Positions 1-7,391 of a stretch of 38,816 bases of DNA are shown here, in pieces. Numbering within the stretch: position 1 is the stretch's first letter; each line of letters starts with the position of its first letter. The position numbers and the translations under genes were made by a program. Below the pieces are notes generated by a model. That model had not been told where the DNA came from and searched no databases. It saw only the letters and a program-made list of their open reading frames with translations. Source of the stretch: Ktedonobacterales bacterium (GTDB taxonomy: Bacteria > Chloroflexota > Ktedonobacteria > Ktedonobacterales > Ktedonobacteraceae); the NCBI GenBank assembly GCA_027451525.1, contig DAIDJF010000054.1:1-38816 (forward strand), written 5' to 3'.

Positions 1-987
1 ATAGAAGAGGCGGTTCCCGATAAATCCAAGACTGTGGTGCTGTATTGTGCTGGTGGTGTACGTTCGCTGATCGCTGGAAGCACCTTGCAGCAGATGGGCT
101 ATCGCGATGTCGTGTCGATGTCAGGTGGTTTTGGTCAGTGGAAGAGCAGCGGCTACAAATTTTCTATGCCACGCACGCTGAGCGAAACACAGCAGAAACG
201 CTACAGCCGTCACTTGCTCGTGCCAGAGGTTGGCGAGCAGGGACAATTGAAACTGCTCGATTCGCGTGTACTACTGATCGGTGCAGGCGGTCTTGGAGCA
301 CCTGCGGCCTTCTATCTCGCGGCTGCGGGCGTCGGTAAAATCGGCATTATTGACGCGGATGTTGTTGAGGAGAGCAATCTTCAGCGGCAGATTATTCACC
401 GCACTGACCGCATAGGCCAGTACAAGGCCGAGTCGGCTAAAGAGAGTATCAAGGCACTTAACCCTGATGTAGAGGTTGTCACCTATCTCGAATATCTCGA
501 CGAGCATAATATTCATCAGATCCTTGCTGACTATGACCTGATCATCGATGGAACCGACAATTTCCCCACGCGCTACCTGCTGAACGACGCGGCGATCATG
601 GCTAATAAGCCTGTTGTGCATGGCAGCGTCTTCCGTTTCGAGGGCCAGTTGACGGTCTTCAAACCGCACGAGGGACCATGTTATCGCTGCCTCTATCCAG
701 AGCCACCCCCGATTGCGCTCGCACCCAATTGTGCCGAGGCGGGTGTTCTGGGCGTGTTGCCTGGCACGATTGGCCTATTGCAAACCACCGAGGCAATCAA
801 GGTATTGCTGGGAATTGGTGAGCCGCTTGTTGGTCGCTTGCTGACTTATGATGCCATCTCAGGCGAGTTTAACGAATTGCGCCTGTTCCGCGATCCCAAG
901 TGTCCGGCGTGTGGCGAGAATGCGCACCCCGAAGACTTGCCGACCTATGCTGATGTGTGTGTCGCGCCAATTCACCCTTCACGTTAA
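1..987 (+). CDS. moeZ: Rhodanese-MoeB/ThiF sulfur-carrier activating enzyme (5' partial)
   Basis: The reading frame is open to the first base, so the gene starts upstream of the window; the GTG at 34 lies inside the domain. The visible N-terminus is the end of a rhodanese domain with the active-site loop LYCAGGVRS (Cys carries the persulfide). It is followed by a full E1-like ThiF/MoeB domain with the nucleotide loop LLIGAGGLGAP, the motif DGTDNFPTRYLLND, zinc-binding CYRC and CPAC pairs, and the NCAEAGVLG segment of MoeZ proteins. Such enzymes adenylate the C-terminal glycine of a ubiquitin-like sulfur carrier and then convert it to a thiocarboxylate. The likely partner is the CysO-like protein encoded next. 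In mycobacterial MoeZ and MOCS3 the rhodanese domain is C-terminal; here it is N-terminal. Family assignment is firm; the symbol is by analogy. Confidence 0.9.
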   Translation: MEEAVPDKSKTVVLYCAGGVRSLIAGSTLQQMGYRDVVSMSGGFGQWKSSGYKFSMPRTLSETQQKRYSRHLLVPEVGEQGQLKLLDSRVLLIGAGGLGAPAAFYLAAAGVGKIGIIDADVVEESNLQRQIIHRTDRIGQYKAESAKESIKALNPDVEVVTYLEYLDEHNIHQILADYDLIIDGTDNFPTRYLLNDAAIMANKPVVHGSVFRFEGQLTVFKPHEGPCYRCLYPEPPPIALAPNCAEAGVLGVLPGTIGLLQTTEAIKVLLGIGEPLVGRLLTYDAISGEFNELRLFRDPKCPACGENAHPEDLPTYADVCVAPIHPSR

Positions 988-993
988 GAGTAT

Positions 994-1021
994 GTAGAGG
1001 CGCGTTCAAGCGTGCCTCTAC
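994..1021. repeat. GTAGAGGCG-type palindrome between moeZ-like gene and cysO
   Basis: Arms GTAGAGGCGCG (994-1004) and CGTGCCTCTAC (1011-1021) pair with one G-T wobble around a 6-base loop. No U-tract follows. The outer arm resembles palindromes at 27758-27780 and 38752-38776, so this may be a dispersed repeat that also attenuates read-through into cysO. Confidence 0.6.
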
Positions 1022-1098
1022 CCTATTCACGCATAACGAAATGAAACGATAGATAAGTCAAGCGTATTTTCGCAAGAGTGTAAAAAGGAGTTTTATAA

Positions 1099-1371
1099 AT
1101 GGCAACCATTCGTTTAGCACCTGTCCTGCGTCCGTCTGCTGGTGGTTCAAAACAGGTCGTCGCCCAGGGTGGCACATTGGGCGACGTGTTGACTGATCTG
1201 TATCAACGCTATCCCGCGCTCAAAGAGCAGATTCAACCTGAGCAGGAATTGAGCAAATTTGTCAATGTATATGTAAATGACCAGGACGTGCGTTTCTTGC
1301 AGGGATTAGAGACCGCAGTTGGCCCAAATGATACCATTATTCTTCTGCCTGCGATGGCAGGCGGGCGTTAG
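1099..1371 (+). CDS. cysO: CysO/MoaD-family ubiquitin-like sulfur carrier protein
   Basis: A 90-residue beta-grasp protein closely resembling mycobacterial CysO: the RPSAGGSK start, the FVNVYVNDQDVRF strand-loop, and a C-terminal LPAMAGGR. As a thiocarboxylate on the Gly-Gly tail, CysO donates sulfur to O-phosphoserine bound to CysM. Context is exact: the activating enzyme lies upstream, CysM begins 9 bases downstream and a JAMM protease follows. Start ATG 1099 has AGGAG at 1086-1090. The odd point is the extra Arg after Gly-Gly (codon CGT before the TAG), which would block adenylation until removed; the JAMM protease of the operon is the obvious candidate. Family assignment is strong, tail processing is inferred. 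Confidence 0.92.
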   Translation: MATIRLAPVLRPSAGGSKQVVAQGGTLGDVLTDLYQRYPALKEQIQPEQELSKFVNVYVNDQDVRFLQGLETAVGPNDTIILLPAMAGGR

Positions 1372-1380
1372 GAGACAACA

Positions 1381-2316
1381 ATGCGTTACGGCAATATCCT
1401 GGAAACCATCGGCAACACCCCGTTAGTGGAGTTGAAAAGTCTCAGTCCACGCCCCGGGGTACAAATTTTTGCAAAGCTAGAGGGTGCCAATCCTACGGGC
1501 AGCATCAAAGACCGTATCGCATTGAAAATGGTAGAAGATGCTGAGGCCAGCGGAAAGCTCAAGCCGGGCAGCATCCTTCTGGAACCCACTAGTGGCAATA
1601 CGGGCATCGCACTGGCGATGATCTGTCGCGTGAAGGGCTATAAGTTTGTCGCAGTCATGCCGGATAACGTCACGAAAGAGCGGCGACAGATGCTTGAGCT
1701 GTACGGAGCGCAGATTATTCTCTCCGATGGCACGCAAGGTAGCAACGGCGCAGTGCGTTTAGCAAACAAATTGGCGCAAGAGAACGAACACTATGTGATG
1801 CTCTACCAGTATGGCAACGGCTCAAACCCCGGTGCGCACTATTATGGTACCGCTCTGGAGATCATTCGTGACCTGCCCGACCTGGATGTGTTCGTCGCTG
1901 GTCTTGGCACAGGTGGCACGATTACGGGCAACGCGCGTCGCTTGAAAGAGTATAATCCAGCTATTCGCGTGGTGGCAGCCGAGCCGTTGCAGGGCGATGG
2001 TGTACAGGGCCTTCGCAGTTTGGAAGACGGCTTTATCCCGCCCGTGCTCGATCAATCGCTACTTGACGCGAAAATCCTGGTTGCTAGCATTGACGCGATT
2101 CGGCGCACGCGCCAGCTCAAGGATCAGGAAGGCATTTTTGCTGGTCCCTCGTGTGGAGCAGCTGTTCACGCGGCAATGCGTGTCGCGGCAGGCATGGATC
2201 ATGGCAAGATCGTCGTCATCCTGGCGGATGGCGGTTGGAAATACCTGAGCGAGGACCTCTGGACCCTCGACCTGGGTGAACTTGAAGATAATTTAGAGGC
2301 GAAATTATTATGGTAG
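1381..2316 (+). CDS. cysM: CysM-type cysteine synthase (O-phosphoserine sulfhydrylase)
   Basis: A 311-residue fold-type II PLP enzyme. The Schiff-base lysine is K43 in NPTGSIKDR, the substrate loop is EPTSGNTGIAL (about 68-78), and the PLP phosphate loop is GLGTGGTITG (about 174-183). It follows the CysM branch rather than CysK: the segment around LRSLEDGF keeps the arginine (R212) equivalent to the phosphoserine-binding Arg of M. tuberculosis CysM, and the GWKYLS tail is also shared. It should make cysteine from O-phospho-L-serine and CysO thiocarboxylate, giving CysO-Cys. AGGAG at 1370-1374 overlaps the cysO stop and ATG 1381 follows at normal spacing, indicating coupled translation. Confidence 0.93.
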   Translation: MRYGNILETIGNTPLVELKSLSPRPGVQIFAKLEGANPTGSIKDRIALKMVEDAEASGKLKPGSILLEPTSGNTGIALAMICRVKGYKFVAVMPDNVTKERRQMLELYGAQIILSDGTQGSNGAVRLANKLAQENEHYVMLYQYGNGSNPGAHYYGTALEIIRDLPDLDVFVAGLGTGGTITGNARRLKEYNPAIRVVAAEPLQGDGVQGLRSLEDGFIPPVLDQSLLDAKILVASIDAIRRTRQLKDQEGIFAGPSCGAAVHAAMRVAAGMDHGKIVVILADGGWKYLSEDLWTLDLGELEDNLEAKLLW

Positions 2317-2735
2317 CGCAGGCAAGTTTTGTGGTGCGTATCCCCGAAGCCATCTATCAGGAGATGCTGGCCCATATCGTGGCAAGCTATCCTGATGAGG
2401 GCTGTGGCGTTGTCGGCAGTAAAGATGGTCAGGTCGTCAAGCACTACCCGACCGCCAATGCTGCCGAGCATCCCGATGATTTCTCGATCATCGCTGAAGC
2501 TGACATGATCCGTATTTATAACGCTATCGATGATTATGACGGCGAAATGATCTATTATCATTCACATCCCAAGAGCGAGGCCTATCCTTCCGCGCGCGAT
2601 ATCGAGTGGGCGAAGCGTAGCGGCTATCTCTATATTATCTTCTCGCATCGTTTCTATCCTGAGCCGCCGTATGTGCGCGTCTTTGCTATCGATGCCGATG
2701 GCGGCGTGACCGAAGGTGCAGTTGAGCGTGTGTGA
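2310..2735 (+). CDS. mec: JAMM/MPN+ metalloprotease, Mec+-like (CysO-cysteine peptidase)
   Basis: A 141-residue single-domain JAMM protease. The zinc motif is complete: E30 in PDEGCG, H84 and H86 in YYHSHP, and S94/D97 in PSARD. In mycobacteria Mec+ cuts the new cysteine off CysO-Cys, regenerating the Gly-Gly tail. The start ATG overlaps the cysM stop by seven bases (ATGGTAG), so the two are translationally coupled. Because the neighbouring carrier ends Gly-Gly-Arg, this enzyme may also trim the terminal Arg before activation, as JAMM proteases do for QbsE and HcyS carriers in other bacteria. Family call is firm; the dual role is inferred. Confidence 0.92.
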   Translation: MVAQASFVVRIPEAIYQEMLAHIVASYPDEGCGVVGSKDGQVVKHYPTANAAEHPDDFSIIAEADMIRIYNAIDDYDGEMIYYHSHPKSEAYPSARDIEWAKRSGYLYIIFSHRFYPEPPYVRVFAIDADGGVTEGAVERV

Positions 2736-2758
2736 ATAAAACGCAGGCGAGAACGTAC

Positions 2759-2796
2759 AGAAATTGTTGTTTGCCAGTGTGCAGACAACAATTTCT
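2759..2796 (+). terminator. Hairpin terminator after sulfur operon
   Basis: A perfect 12-bp stem (AGAAATTGTTGT, 2759-2770, with ACAACAATTTCT, 2785-2796) with a 14-base loop, 23 bases after the JAMM stop. The trailing U-run is weak, so Rho-independent action is probable but not certain. Confidence 0.6.
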
Positions 2797-2817
2797 TTGC
2801 ATGTTTAGGAGTGACCT

Positions 2818-3477
2818 ATGACGTTGGGAGAAGAGACAGCGCGTGTCGTTGAAAAGACTGAAAAGGATACTAACCGCTTGGAAGCATTCAGCGATGGCGT
2901 TTTTGCTATTGCTATCACCCTATTGGTCCTTGATCTGCATGTGCCCCCTTTGACTTCAATCATTCATGCAGCCTCGCCAGGGAAGGCGTTAGCTGGAGCT
3001 TTGCTCGATAACTGGCCTAGCTATTTGTCCTTTATCCTCAGTTTTGTTACGATCTTGATTATGTGGATTTATCATCATCGCCTCTTCCAGGCTGTGCGGC
3101 GCGCGGAGACGGTTTTACTCTTCAGCAATGGCTTGCTGCTTTTGCTTGTGACGGTTGTGCCTTTTCCGACGGCTCTGGTCTCTGCTTATTTGACAACGCC
3201 GGCCGCTTCCGTTGCCTGTGCCACTTACGCGGGATTTTTCGCGTGTATCAATCTCGCTTATAATTTGCTCTGGTGGGTTGTGACCAGACAACAACCTGAT
3301 ATGCGCGTGCGCAAATATTTCCAGGGGAGTATGCTGATTTCTCTCTTGGGTTTTCCTAGTTACCTGCTTGCCTTAGTGGTGGCTTTTTGGTTGCCCTGGT
3401 TATGCTTGAGTATCTGTAGCGCGCTTTGGATTGCCTGGGTGATTACGGCCCCCAAACCGTTGCCCGAAATTGCCTGA
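2818..3477 (+). CDS. TMEM175-family (DUF1211) potassium channel
   Basis: A 219-residue protein with about six membrane helices. The first helix carries the family signature: RLEAFSDGVFAIAITLLVLD, with the FSD motif (about residues 24-26) that lines the pore in bacterial TMEM175 channels. Bacterial members form tetrameric, weakly selective K+ channels in the inner membrane. Start ATG 2818 has AGGAG at 2807-2811. It stands alone between the hairpin at 2759-2796 and the marR promoter. Family assignment is secure; selectivity cannot be read from sequence. Confidence 0.88.
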   Translation: MTLGEETARVVEKTEKDTNRLEAFSDGVFAIAITLLVLDLHVPPLTSIIHAASPGKALAGALLDNWPSYLSFILSFVTILIMWIYHHRLFQAVRRAETVLLFSNGLLLLLVTVVPFPTALVSAYLTTPAASVACATYAGFFACINLAYNLLWWVVTRQQPDMRVRKYFQGSMLISLLGFPSYLLALVVAFWLPWLCLSICSALWIAWVITAPKPLPEIA

Positions 3478-3491
3478 ATGCTATTTCGCCC

Positions 3492-3521
3492 TTTACAAGA
3501 GCCGAATATTTCATGTACAAT
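3492..3521 (+). promoter_or_regulatory. Sigma70-type promoter of marR-MFS unit
   Basis: TTTACA (3492-3497) and TACAAT (3516-3521) are 5/6 matches each to -35 and -10 with an 18-base spacer. The marR start lies about 40 bases downstream. An AT-rich TATAATTAG tract next to the -10 could hold an autoregulatory operator, but I see no clear palindrome. Confidence 0.6.
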
Positions 3522-3563
3522 ATAATTAGATAGTCGAAGTGACGAAGAAGGGCGAGAAATCCA

Positions 3564-4049
3564 ATGACCGAGAAGCCAGTCCAGCAACGTACAGACCTGG
3601 CACAAGCATTATTAGCAATCATTCCTGATATATTGCGCCGTCTGGGAGCCGATGTTCCTCTCGATGGCGAAGTTCTAGATGAAAATCCGCATTTGCGCGA
3701 AGTTTCTGAATTACGCGCAACTCCTGGTCAGTTATCGTTGCTGCACGTGCTGGTTGAGCATGAACAATGTACCATGCAAGAGTTAGCGGAGCATCTCGCG
3801 GTTGCCCCATCAACGGCGACGGCAATGGTGAAGCGTCTACTTGCGCAGGGCTACGTGGAGCGATTCCACGAGGGCGAGAATTGGCGCAGCGTCTGGGTCA
3901 GAGCGACGGAGCGTGGACAGCGTGCTGTAAAGGTGTTTGATGAAGCACGTTTGGCCTCGCTGCACTGTCGTTTGAAGCATTTGAGCGAGGAAGAGCGACT
4001 TTCGATCATGACCGCGCTGCCTGCCCTTCGTCATCTGATAGAGCTATGA
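3564..4049 (+). CDS. MarR-family transcriptional regulator
   Basis: A 161-residue winged-helix protein. The recognition region reads TMQELAEHLAVAPSTATAMV (about residues 71-90), followed by the wing (GENWRSVWVRATERG) and a C-terminal dimerisation helix. It lies 63 bases upstream of a DHA2-type exporter on the same strand, the classic arrangement in which a MarR repressor controls an efflux pump and its own promoter, releasing when a phenolic or drug ligand binds. The ligand is unknown. The N-terminal ~50 residues are longer than in minimal MarR proteins. Confidence 0.9.
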   Translation: MTEKPVQQRTDLAQALLAIIPDILRRLGADVPLDGEVLDENPHLREVSELRATPGQLSLLHVLVEHEQCTMQELAEHLAVAPSTATAMVKRLLAQGYVERFHEGENWRSVWVRATERGQRAVKVFDEARLASLHCRLKHLSEEERLSIMTALPALRHLIEL

Positions 4050-4112
4050 CGCTCTGCCCACTGTTCTACTGTCTCATCTAAAACAAGCTTGTTATCCTCG
4101 GAAAGGTGTATC

Positions 4113-5597
4113 ATGCGTTCTTCTGATGTATTTGAAGAGAACGTACAGGCGGATGTGTCATCAGACGCATCATCTGTACAGCACGATGGCTATAAATGGA
4201 CAGCCCTCTCGGTGACAACCGTTGGCGCGTTATTAGCCTCTATTCAAGGTTCGGCTCTCTTAATCGCGTTACCTAATATTCTGGCTGATTTGCACGCTAC
4301 CTTCTTCACGATCATGTGGGTCCTCATGGGCTACCTACTGATCACGACTGTTCTCACACCTGTCATTGGACGACTGGCCGATATCTGGGGACGCAAAACG
4401 CTTTATAATAGTGGCTTTGTGATGTTCGGCCTCGGTTCGCTGGTCGCTGGTCTGGCTCAGCCACAATTTCATGGCGCGGACCTCATCGTAGGCCGCGTGA
4501 TCCAGGGTGTTGGCGGCGCACTGCTGCTTACCAACAGTACCGCGATTGTCACGGACGCCTTCCGCAAAGGGCAGGTCGGACTTGGCCTGGGCATCAATCA
4601 GATCGCGGGTGCGGCTGGCTTCCTGCTTGGGCCGATTATCGGCGGCCTGCTTACCGAGGCTTCCTGGCGTTGGGTCTTCCTGTTCAATGTGCCGCTCTGT
4701 ATCTTTGGGGCAATCTGGGGCATTATGCGCTTGCGCGAGCCTGTTCGTCCCGCGTCGAGCCAACACTTCGACTGGTTTGGCTGCCTGACGCTGACTTTTG
4801 GACTGACAGGCATCTTGCTGGCGATTACCATGGTGGCTTTCCCAATGCTGCCGCAAGCAGTCACGACGGGCATCCTGATTGTTGGTATCATCTGCGCGGT
4901 ACTCTTCCTGACGATTGAGCCGCGCATTAAAGAGCCTATTCTGCAGTTGCGTCTGTTCAAAAGTCGCCTCTTCGCGTTCGCAAACCTGAGTGGTCTGCTC
5001 AATGGTATCGCGCGCGGTGCGGTACTCTTTCTGCTGATCTTCTTCTTGCAAGGCCCGTATGGCAAAGATCCGCTCACCGCTGGCTTGATGCTGATCCCCT
5101 TCGGCGCGGCCTTTATGATTATTGGTCCCATGAGCGGACGCCTTTCTGATCGTGTTGGCTCAAGGCTGCTTGCTCCGATTGGTCTGGCGGTCTCCGCCCT
5201 TGGTCTCTTAGGGCTGACGACTGTTTCACCAACGACGCCGTTCTGGTTGATGGCGGTCTACATGGCTCTGATGGGTGGTGGCTCTGGCTTCTTTGCTTCA
5301 CCCAACACGAACGCGATCATGAGTTCGGTTGAGCCGCACACACGCGGAGCCGCTGCTGGCATCTTGAGTATGCTCAATAACACAGGCCAGATGCTCAGTA
5401 TCGCGATTGTCTTCCCACTGGCCCTGAAATCGGTGCCAATGGCGGCGATGATGCATGTCTTCATCTACGGCGGTGGTATGAGCCAGTTCCCCGCTGCCCT
5501 GGCGGCTTTCATGGGCGGATTACACACAGCATTCCTCTTCTCCTTTGTCCTGTGCGTAATCGCGATGATCGTCGCGGCCTTGCGTCCAGCGCATTAA
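4113..5597 (+). CDS. DHA2 (EmrB/QacA) family MFS drug exporter
   Basis: About 494 residues with some 14 predicted membrane helices, typical of the 14-TM proton antiporters. The motif-A loop GRLADIWGRKTLYN follows TM2, and motif C-like glycines appear in GAAGFLLGPIIGG in TM5. ATG 4113 is preferred over the TTG at 4089 because GGAAAGG at 4100-4106 is correctly spaced from it. The substrate is probably a lipophilic drug or toxic metabolite; coupling to the adjacent MarR regulator supports inducible efflux. The exact substrate cannot be predicted. Confidence 0.92.
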   Translation: MRSSDVFEENVQADVSSDASSVQHDGYKWTALSVTTVGALLASIQGSALLIALPNILADLHATFFTIMWVLMGYLLITTVLTPVIGRLADIWGRKTLYNSGFVMFGLGSLVAGLAQPQFHGADLIVGRVIQGVGGALLLTNSTAIVTDAFRKGQVGLGLGINQIAGAAGFLLGPIIGGLLTEASWRWVFLFNVPLCIFGAIWGIMRLREPVRPASSQHFDWFGCLTLTFGLTGILLAITMVAFPMLPQAVTTGILIVGIICAVLFLTIEPRIKEPILQLRLFKSRLFAFANLSGLLNGIARGAVLFLLIFFLQGPYGKDPLTAGLMLIPFGAAFMIIGPMSGRLSDRVGSRLLAPIGLAVSALGLLGLTTVSPTTPFWLMAVYMALMGGGSGFFASPNTNAIMSSVEPHTRGAAAGILSMLNNTGQMLSIAIVFPLALKSVPMAAMMHVFIYGGGMSQFPAALAAFMGGLHTAFLFSFVLCVIAMIVAALRPAH

Positions 5598-5602
5598 ACA
5601 CG

Positions 5603-5648
5603 CAGCGCGTCCGTTGTCCATCTCTACAGATAAACAACGGACGCGCTG
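5603..5648. terminator. Bidirectional hairpin between convergent genes
   Basis: A perfect 15-bp stem, CAGCGCGTCCGTTGT (5603-5617) with ACAACGGACGCGCTG (5634-5648), and a 16-base loop. It lies just after the exporter stop and before the 3' end of the minus-strand gene at 5701, so it can end transcription from both sides. No strong U-tract is present. Confidence 0.65.
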
Positions 5649-5700
5649 ACCTTTACAACACTCTCTTGGCGTCAAAGCGTCGATCAACTCCTATGCTCTC

Positions 5701-6042
5701 TTATTCTTCTATTTGCGCCTCCAGAAGAATCTTTGTAATCTCCTCAGCGGAGAGTGGCTCAATATCGATACGTTCACCTTCTATCGTCAGCAGGAAGATC
5801 TGCTTCTGGGCTGTGGATTCATCATGTAAAAAATGATACACGACCTGTGCTACCCGGCGTATCGCATCATTGGCGCGTTCGCCGCTACCCTTAATACCGA
5901 TGGCAATCAACGCGGGGGCTTTCAAATCCTTTGGCTCAACCATATCTACCGATACGTCGTGTTCATGCTTCAAATGATGCTCAAGTGTTTTGAGATGTTC
6001 TTTTGTCTCTGCAAAGAACTCCAGTGAAACTAGTGTATCCAT
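5701..6042 (-). CDS. Small alpha/beta protein, possible EACC1-like conflict-system component
   Basis: A 113-residue soluble protein without a signal peptide or TM segment. Read as secondary structure it is strand (LVSLEFF), helix, strand (VSVDMVE), strand (APALIAIGIKG), long helix (NDAIRRVAQVVYHFLHD), strand pair (IFLLTIEGERIDIEPLS) and final helix (AEEITKILLEA). This order, with the Gly-containing linker and the closing I-x-G-x-x-I hairpin, resembles EACC1 (effector-associated constant component 1) proteins of ternary bacterial conflict systems. No effector gene is adjacent, so the link is tentative. The next gene upstream on this strand is mop, separated by a hairpin. Confidence 0.45.
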   Translation of the reverse strand: MDTLVSLEFFAETKEHLKTLEHHLKHEHDVSVDMVEPKDLKAPALIAIGIKGSGERANDAIRRVAQVVYHFLHDESTAQKQIFLLTIEGERIDIEPLSAEEITKILLEAQIEE

Positions 6043-6178
6043 ATGCTTTGCCCAGACTTTCTTCTTTATCTTTCAGGTTTGCTCTGATTCATCCACCAAA
6101 GACCCTGACTTCTATAAAAATTTACCTTCTATTATAGCACCCAAATGCATGGCTTGCGTTTTTTCTTGTAAGCACTGT

Positions 6179-6233
6179 GAATGCTGACCTTGCATCGCAA
6201 ATTCGATCTTGCTACAGTGCAAAGTCAGCATTC
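6179..6233 (-). terminator. Hairpin downstream of mop
   Basis: GAATGCTGAC (6179-6188) pairs perfectly with GTCAGCATTC (6224-6233). After one mismatch the stem extends by TTGCA/TGCAA (6190-6194 and 6218-6222). It lies 28 bases past the mop stop on the minus strand. There is no U-run. Confidence 0.5.
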
Positions 6234-6261
6234 ATCTTGCTCATTCTCTGGATGGTGCTCG

Positions 6262-6480
6262 TTATTCGTTGACGCCGATCATGACCTCGGTGGATTTGAT
6301 GATCGCAACCACACTATCGCCGACTTTCAAATTCAAACTCTCAGCTGAGGCCCGTGTGATGGCTGAGACAATCTCCTGACCATCAGCAAGTTCGACAACG
6401 ACCTCCGCCATCACGCTGCCAAGTTTGACCGACTTGACTTTGGCTTGTAGCTGATTGCGCGCGCTAAAACGTAGTGCCAT
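6262..6480 (-). CDS. mop: Molbindin (Mop-domain molybdate-binding protein)
   Basis: A 72-residue single Mop/TOBE domain: MALRFSARNQLQAKV start, SVMAEVVVELADGQEIVSAIT core, and LKVGDSVVAIIKSTEVMIG end. These small proteins assemble into hexamers that bind molybdate or tungstate oxyanions at subunit interfaces and buffer the cytoplasmic pool. The length equals the family norm. It is divergent from the DtxR-type regulator at 6654, sharing a 173-base intergenic region. No molybdate ABC transporter is in the window. Confidence 0.9.
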   Translation of the reverse strand: MALRFSARNQLQAKVKSVKLGSVMAEVVVELADGQEIVSAITRASAESLNLKVGDSVVAIIKSTEVMIGVNE

Positions 6481-6581
6481 ATGATATTCTCCTCTTTATT
6501 GTAAGAACCAGATAGGCTCTGATTTTGTTCTCTCCAGGTAGCATACAGCACACGTGCAAGTAAAATATCCTCAGCAAAACC

Positions 6582-6610
6582 TTGCAATATTTTTATCTGT
6601 ATGGTATCTT
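6582..6610 (+). promoter_or_regulatory. Putative promoter of the mntR-mntH operon
   Basis: TTGCAA (6582-6587) and TATCTT (6605-6610) are separated by 17 bases, each 4/6 to consensus, about 45 bases before the start codon. The flanking DNA is AT-rich. I cannot pick out a convincing DtxR/MntR box. Confidence 0.4.
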
Positions 6611-6653
6611 ATTTTTAGTGATATAAAACTTTTCTTTCGGAAGGGGTAAAGCT

Positions 6654-7361
6654 ATGGAAAAACCCATACAGGAATTGACTCCGCGTATTAGCGATTGCCT
6701 CAAGGTGATTTATACCATGCAAGAGCGGGGGCAAAAAGTCTCGACTTCGGCTGTCAGTGAGCAGTTGGGTGTCAGTGATGCGACGGTGACTATGCTGTTC
6801 AAGGATTTCGCAACTGCTGGCTGGGTAGAGCATGTACCATATCGAGGCGTGCGCCTGACACCGATAGGAGAGCAGAAGGCAATCGAGGTCATTCGCCATC
6901 ATCGCTTGCTTGAACTCTATTTAGCACGAGCGTTAGGCTATACGTGGGATAAGGTGCATGACGAAGCGGATAAGCTGGAGCACGTCATTTCTGAAGAATT
7001 TGAGGATAAGCTGGATGCTTTGTTAGGCTATCCGACGGTTGACCCACATGGCGACCCTATTCCGAGCAAAAGTGGTGTGATCGTGGAGCGTTCTGGTCAG
7101 GCTCTTTCACAACTCAAAGAGGGTGATAGGGCGCGTGTGTTGCGTATCAATGATCAAAATTCGGAGAAGCTCTGTTACCTGGGCAAGTTAGGACTCTATC
7201 CAGAGACGTTGGTGCAGGTGGTAGAGCATGGTCCCTTTGGTGGTCCCTTACGTATCCTGGTAGGTGAGGATGTGGCGCGTAGAGAGCAATTATTGGGTAA
7301 AGAACTGGCCGATCAGATTTCAGTGACGCTTGTTGAAATTGGAGAGATGGTTGGCAAGTAA
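6654..7361 (+). CDS. DtxR-family metal-dependent repressor, MntR-like, with FeoA domain
   Basis: A 235-residue three-domain regulator: winged helix (about 8-72), DtxR dimerisation/metal domain (about 73-135) and C-terminal SH3-like FeoA domain (about 155-232). Aligning by eye to DtxR, the ligands are D14 (M10 in DtxR), H83, E87, H102, D106 (C102 in DtxR), E109 and H110. Replacing the Met and Cys ligands of iron-sensing DtxR/IdeR by carboxylates is the pattern of manganese-sensing MntR, although K17 stands where MntR has Glu11. With an NRAMP transporter 30 bases downstream, a manganese-responsive repressor is most likely. AAGGGG at 6641-6646 supports ATG 6654. Confidence 0.9.
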   Translation: MEKPIQELTPRISDCLKVIYTMQERGQKVSTSAVSEQLGVSDATVTMLFKDFATAGWVEHVPYRGVRLTPIGEQKAIEVIRHHRLLELYLARALGYTWDKVHDEADKLEHVISEEFEDKLDALLGYPTVDPHGDPIPSKSGVIVERSGQALSQLKEGDRARVLRINDQNSEKLCYLGKLGLYPETLVQVVEHGPFGGPLRILVGEDVARREQLLGKELADQISVTLVEIGEMVGK

Positions 7362-7391
7362 TCGGGTCTAGTGCGGGTTGGAGTAAAGACT

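Noticed and set aside
4335..5051. 238-codon minus-strand frame opposite the drug exporter
   Set aside because: Low-complexity, Gln/Asp/Arg-rich translation with no known motif; it mirrors the codon pattern of the clear MFS gene on the other strand.
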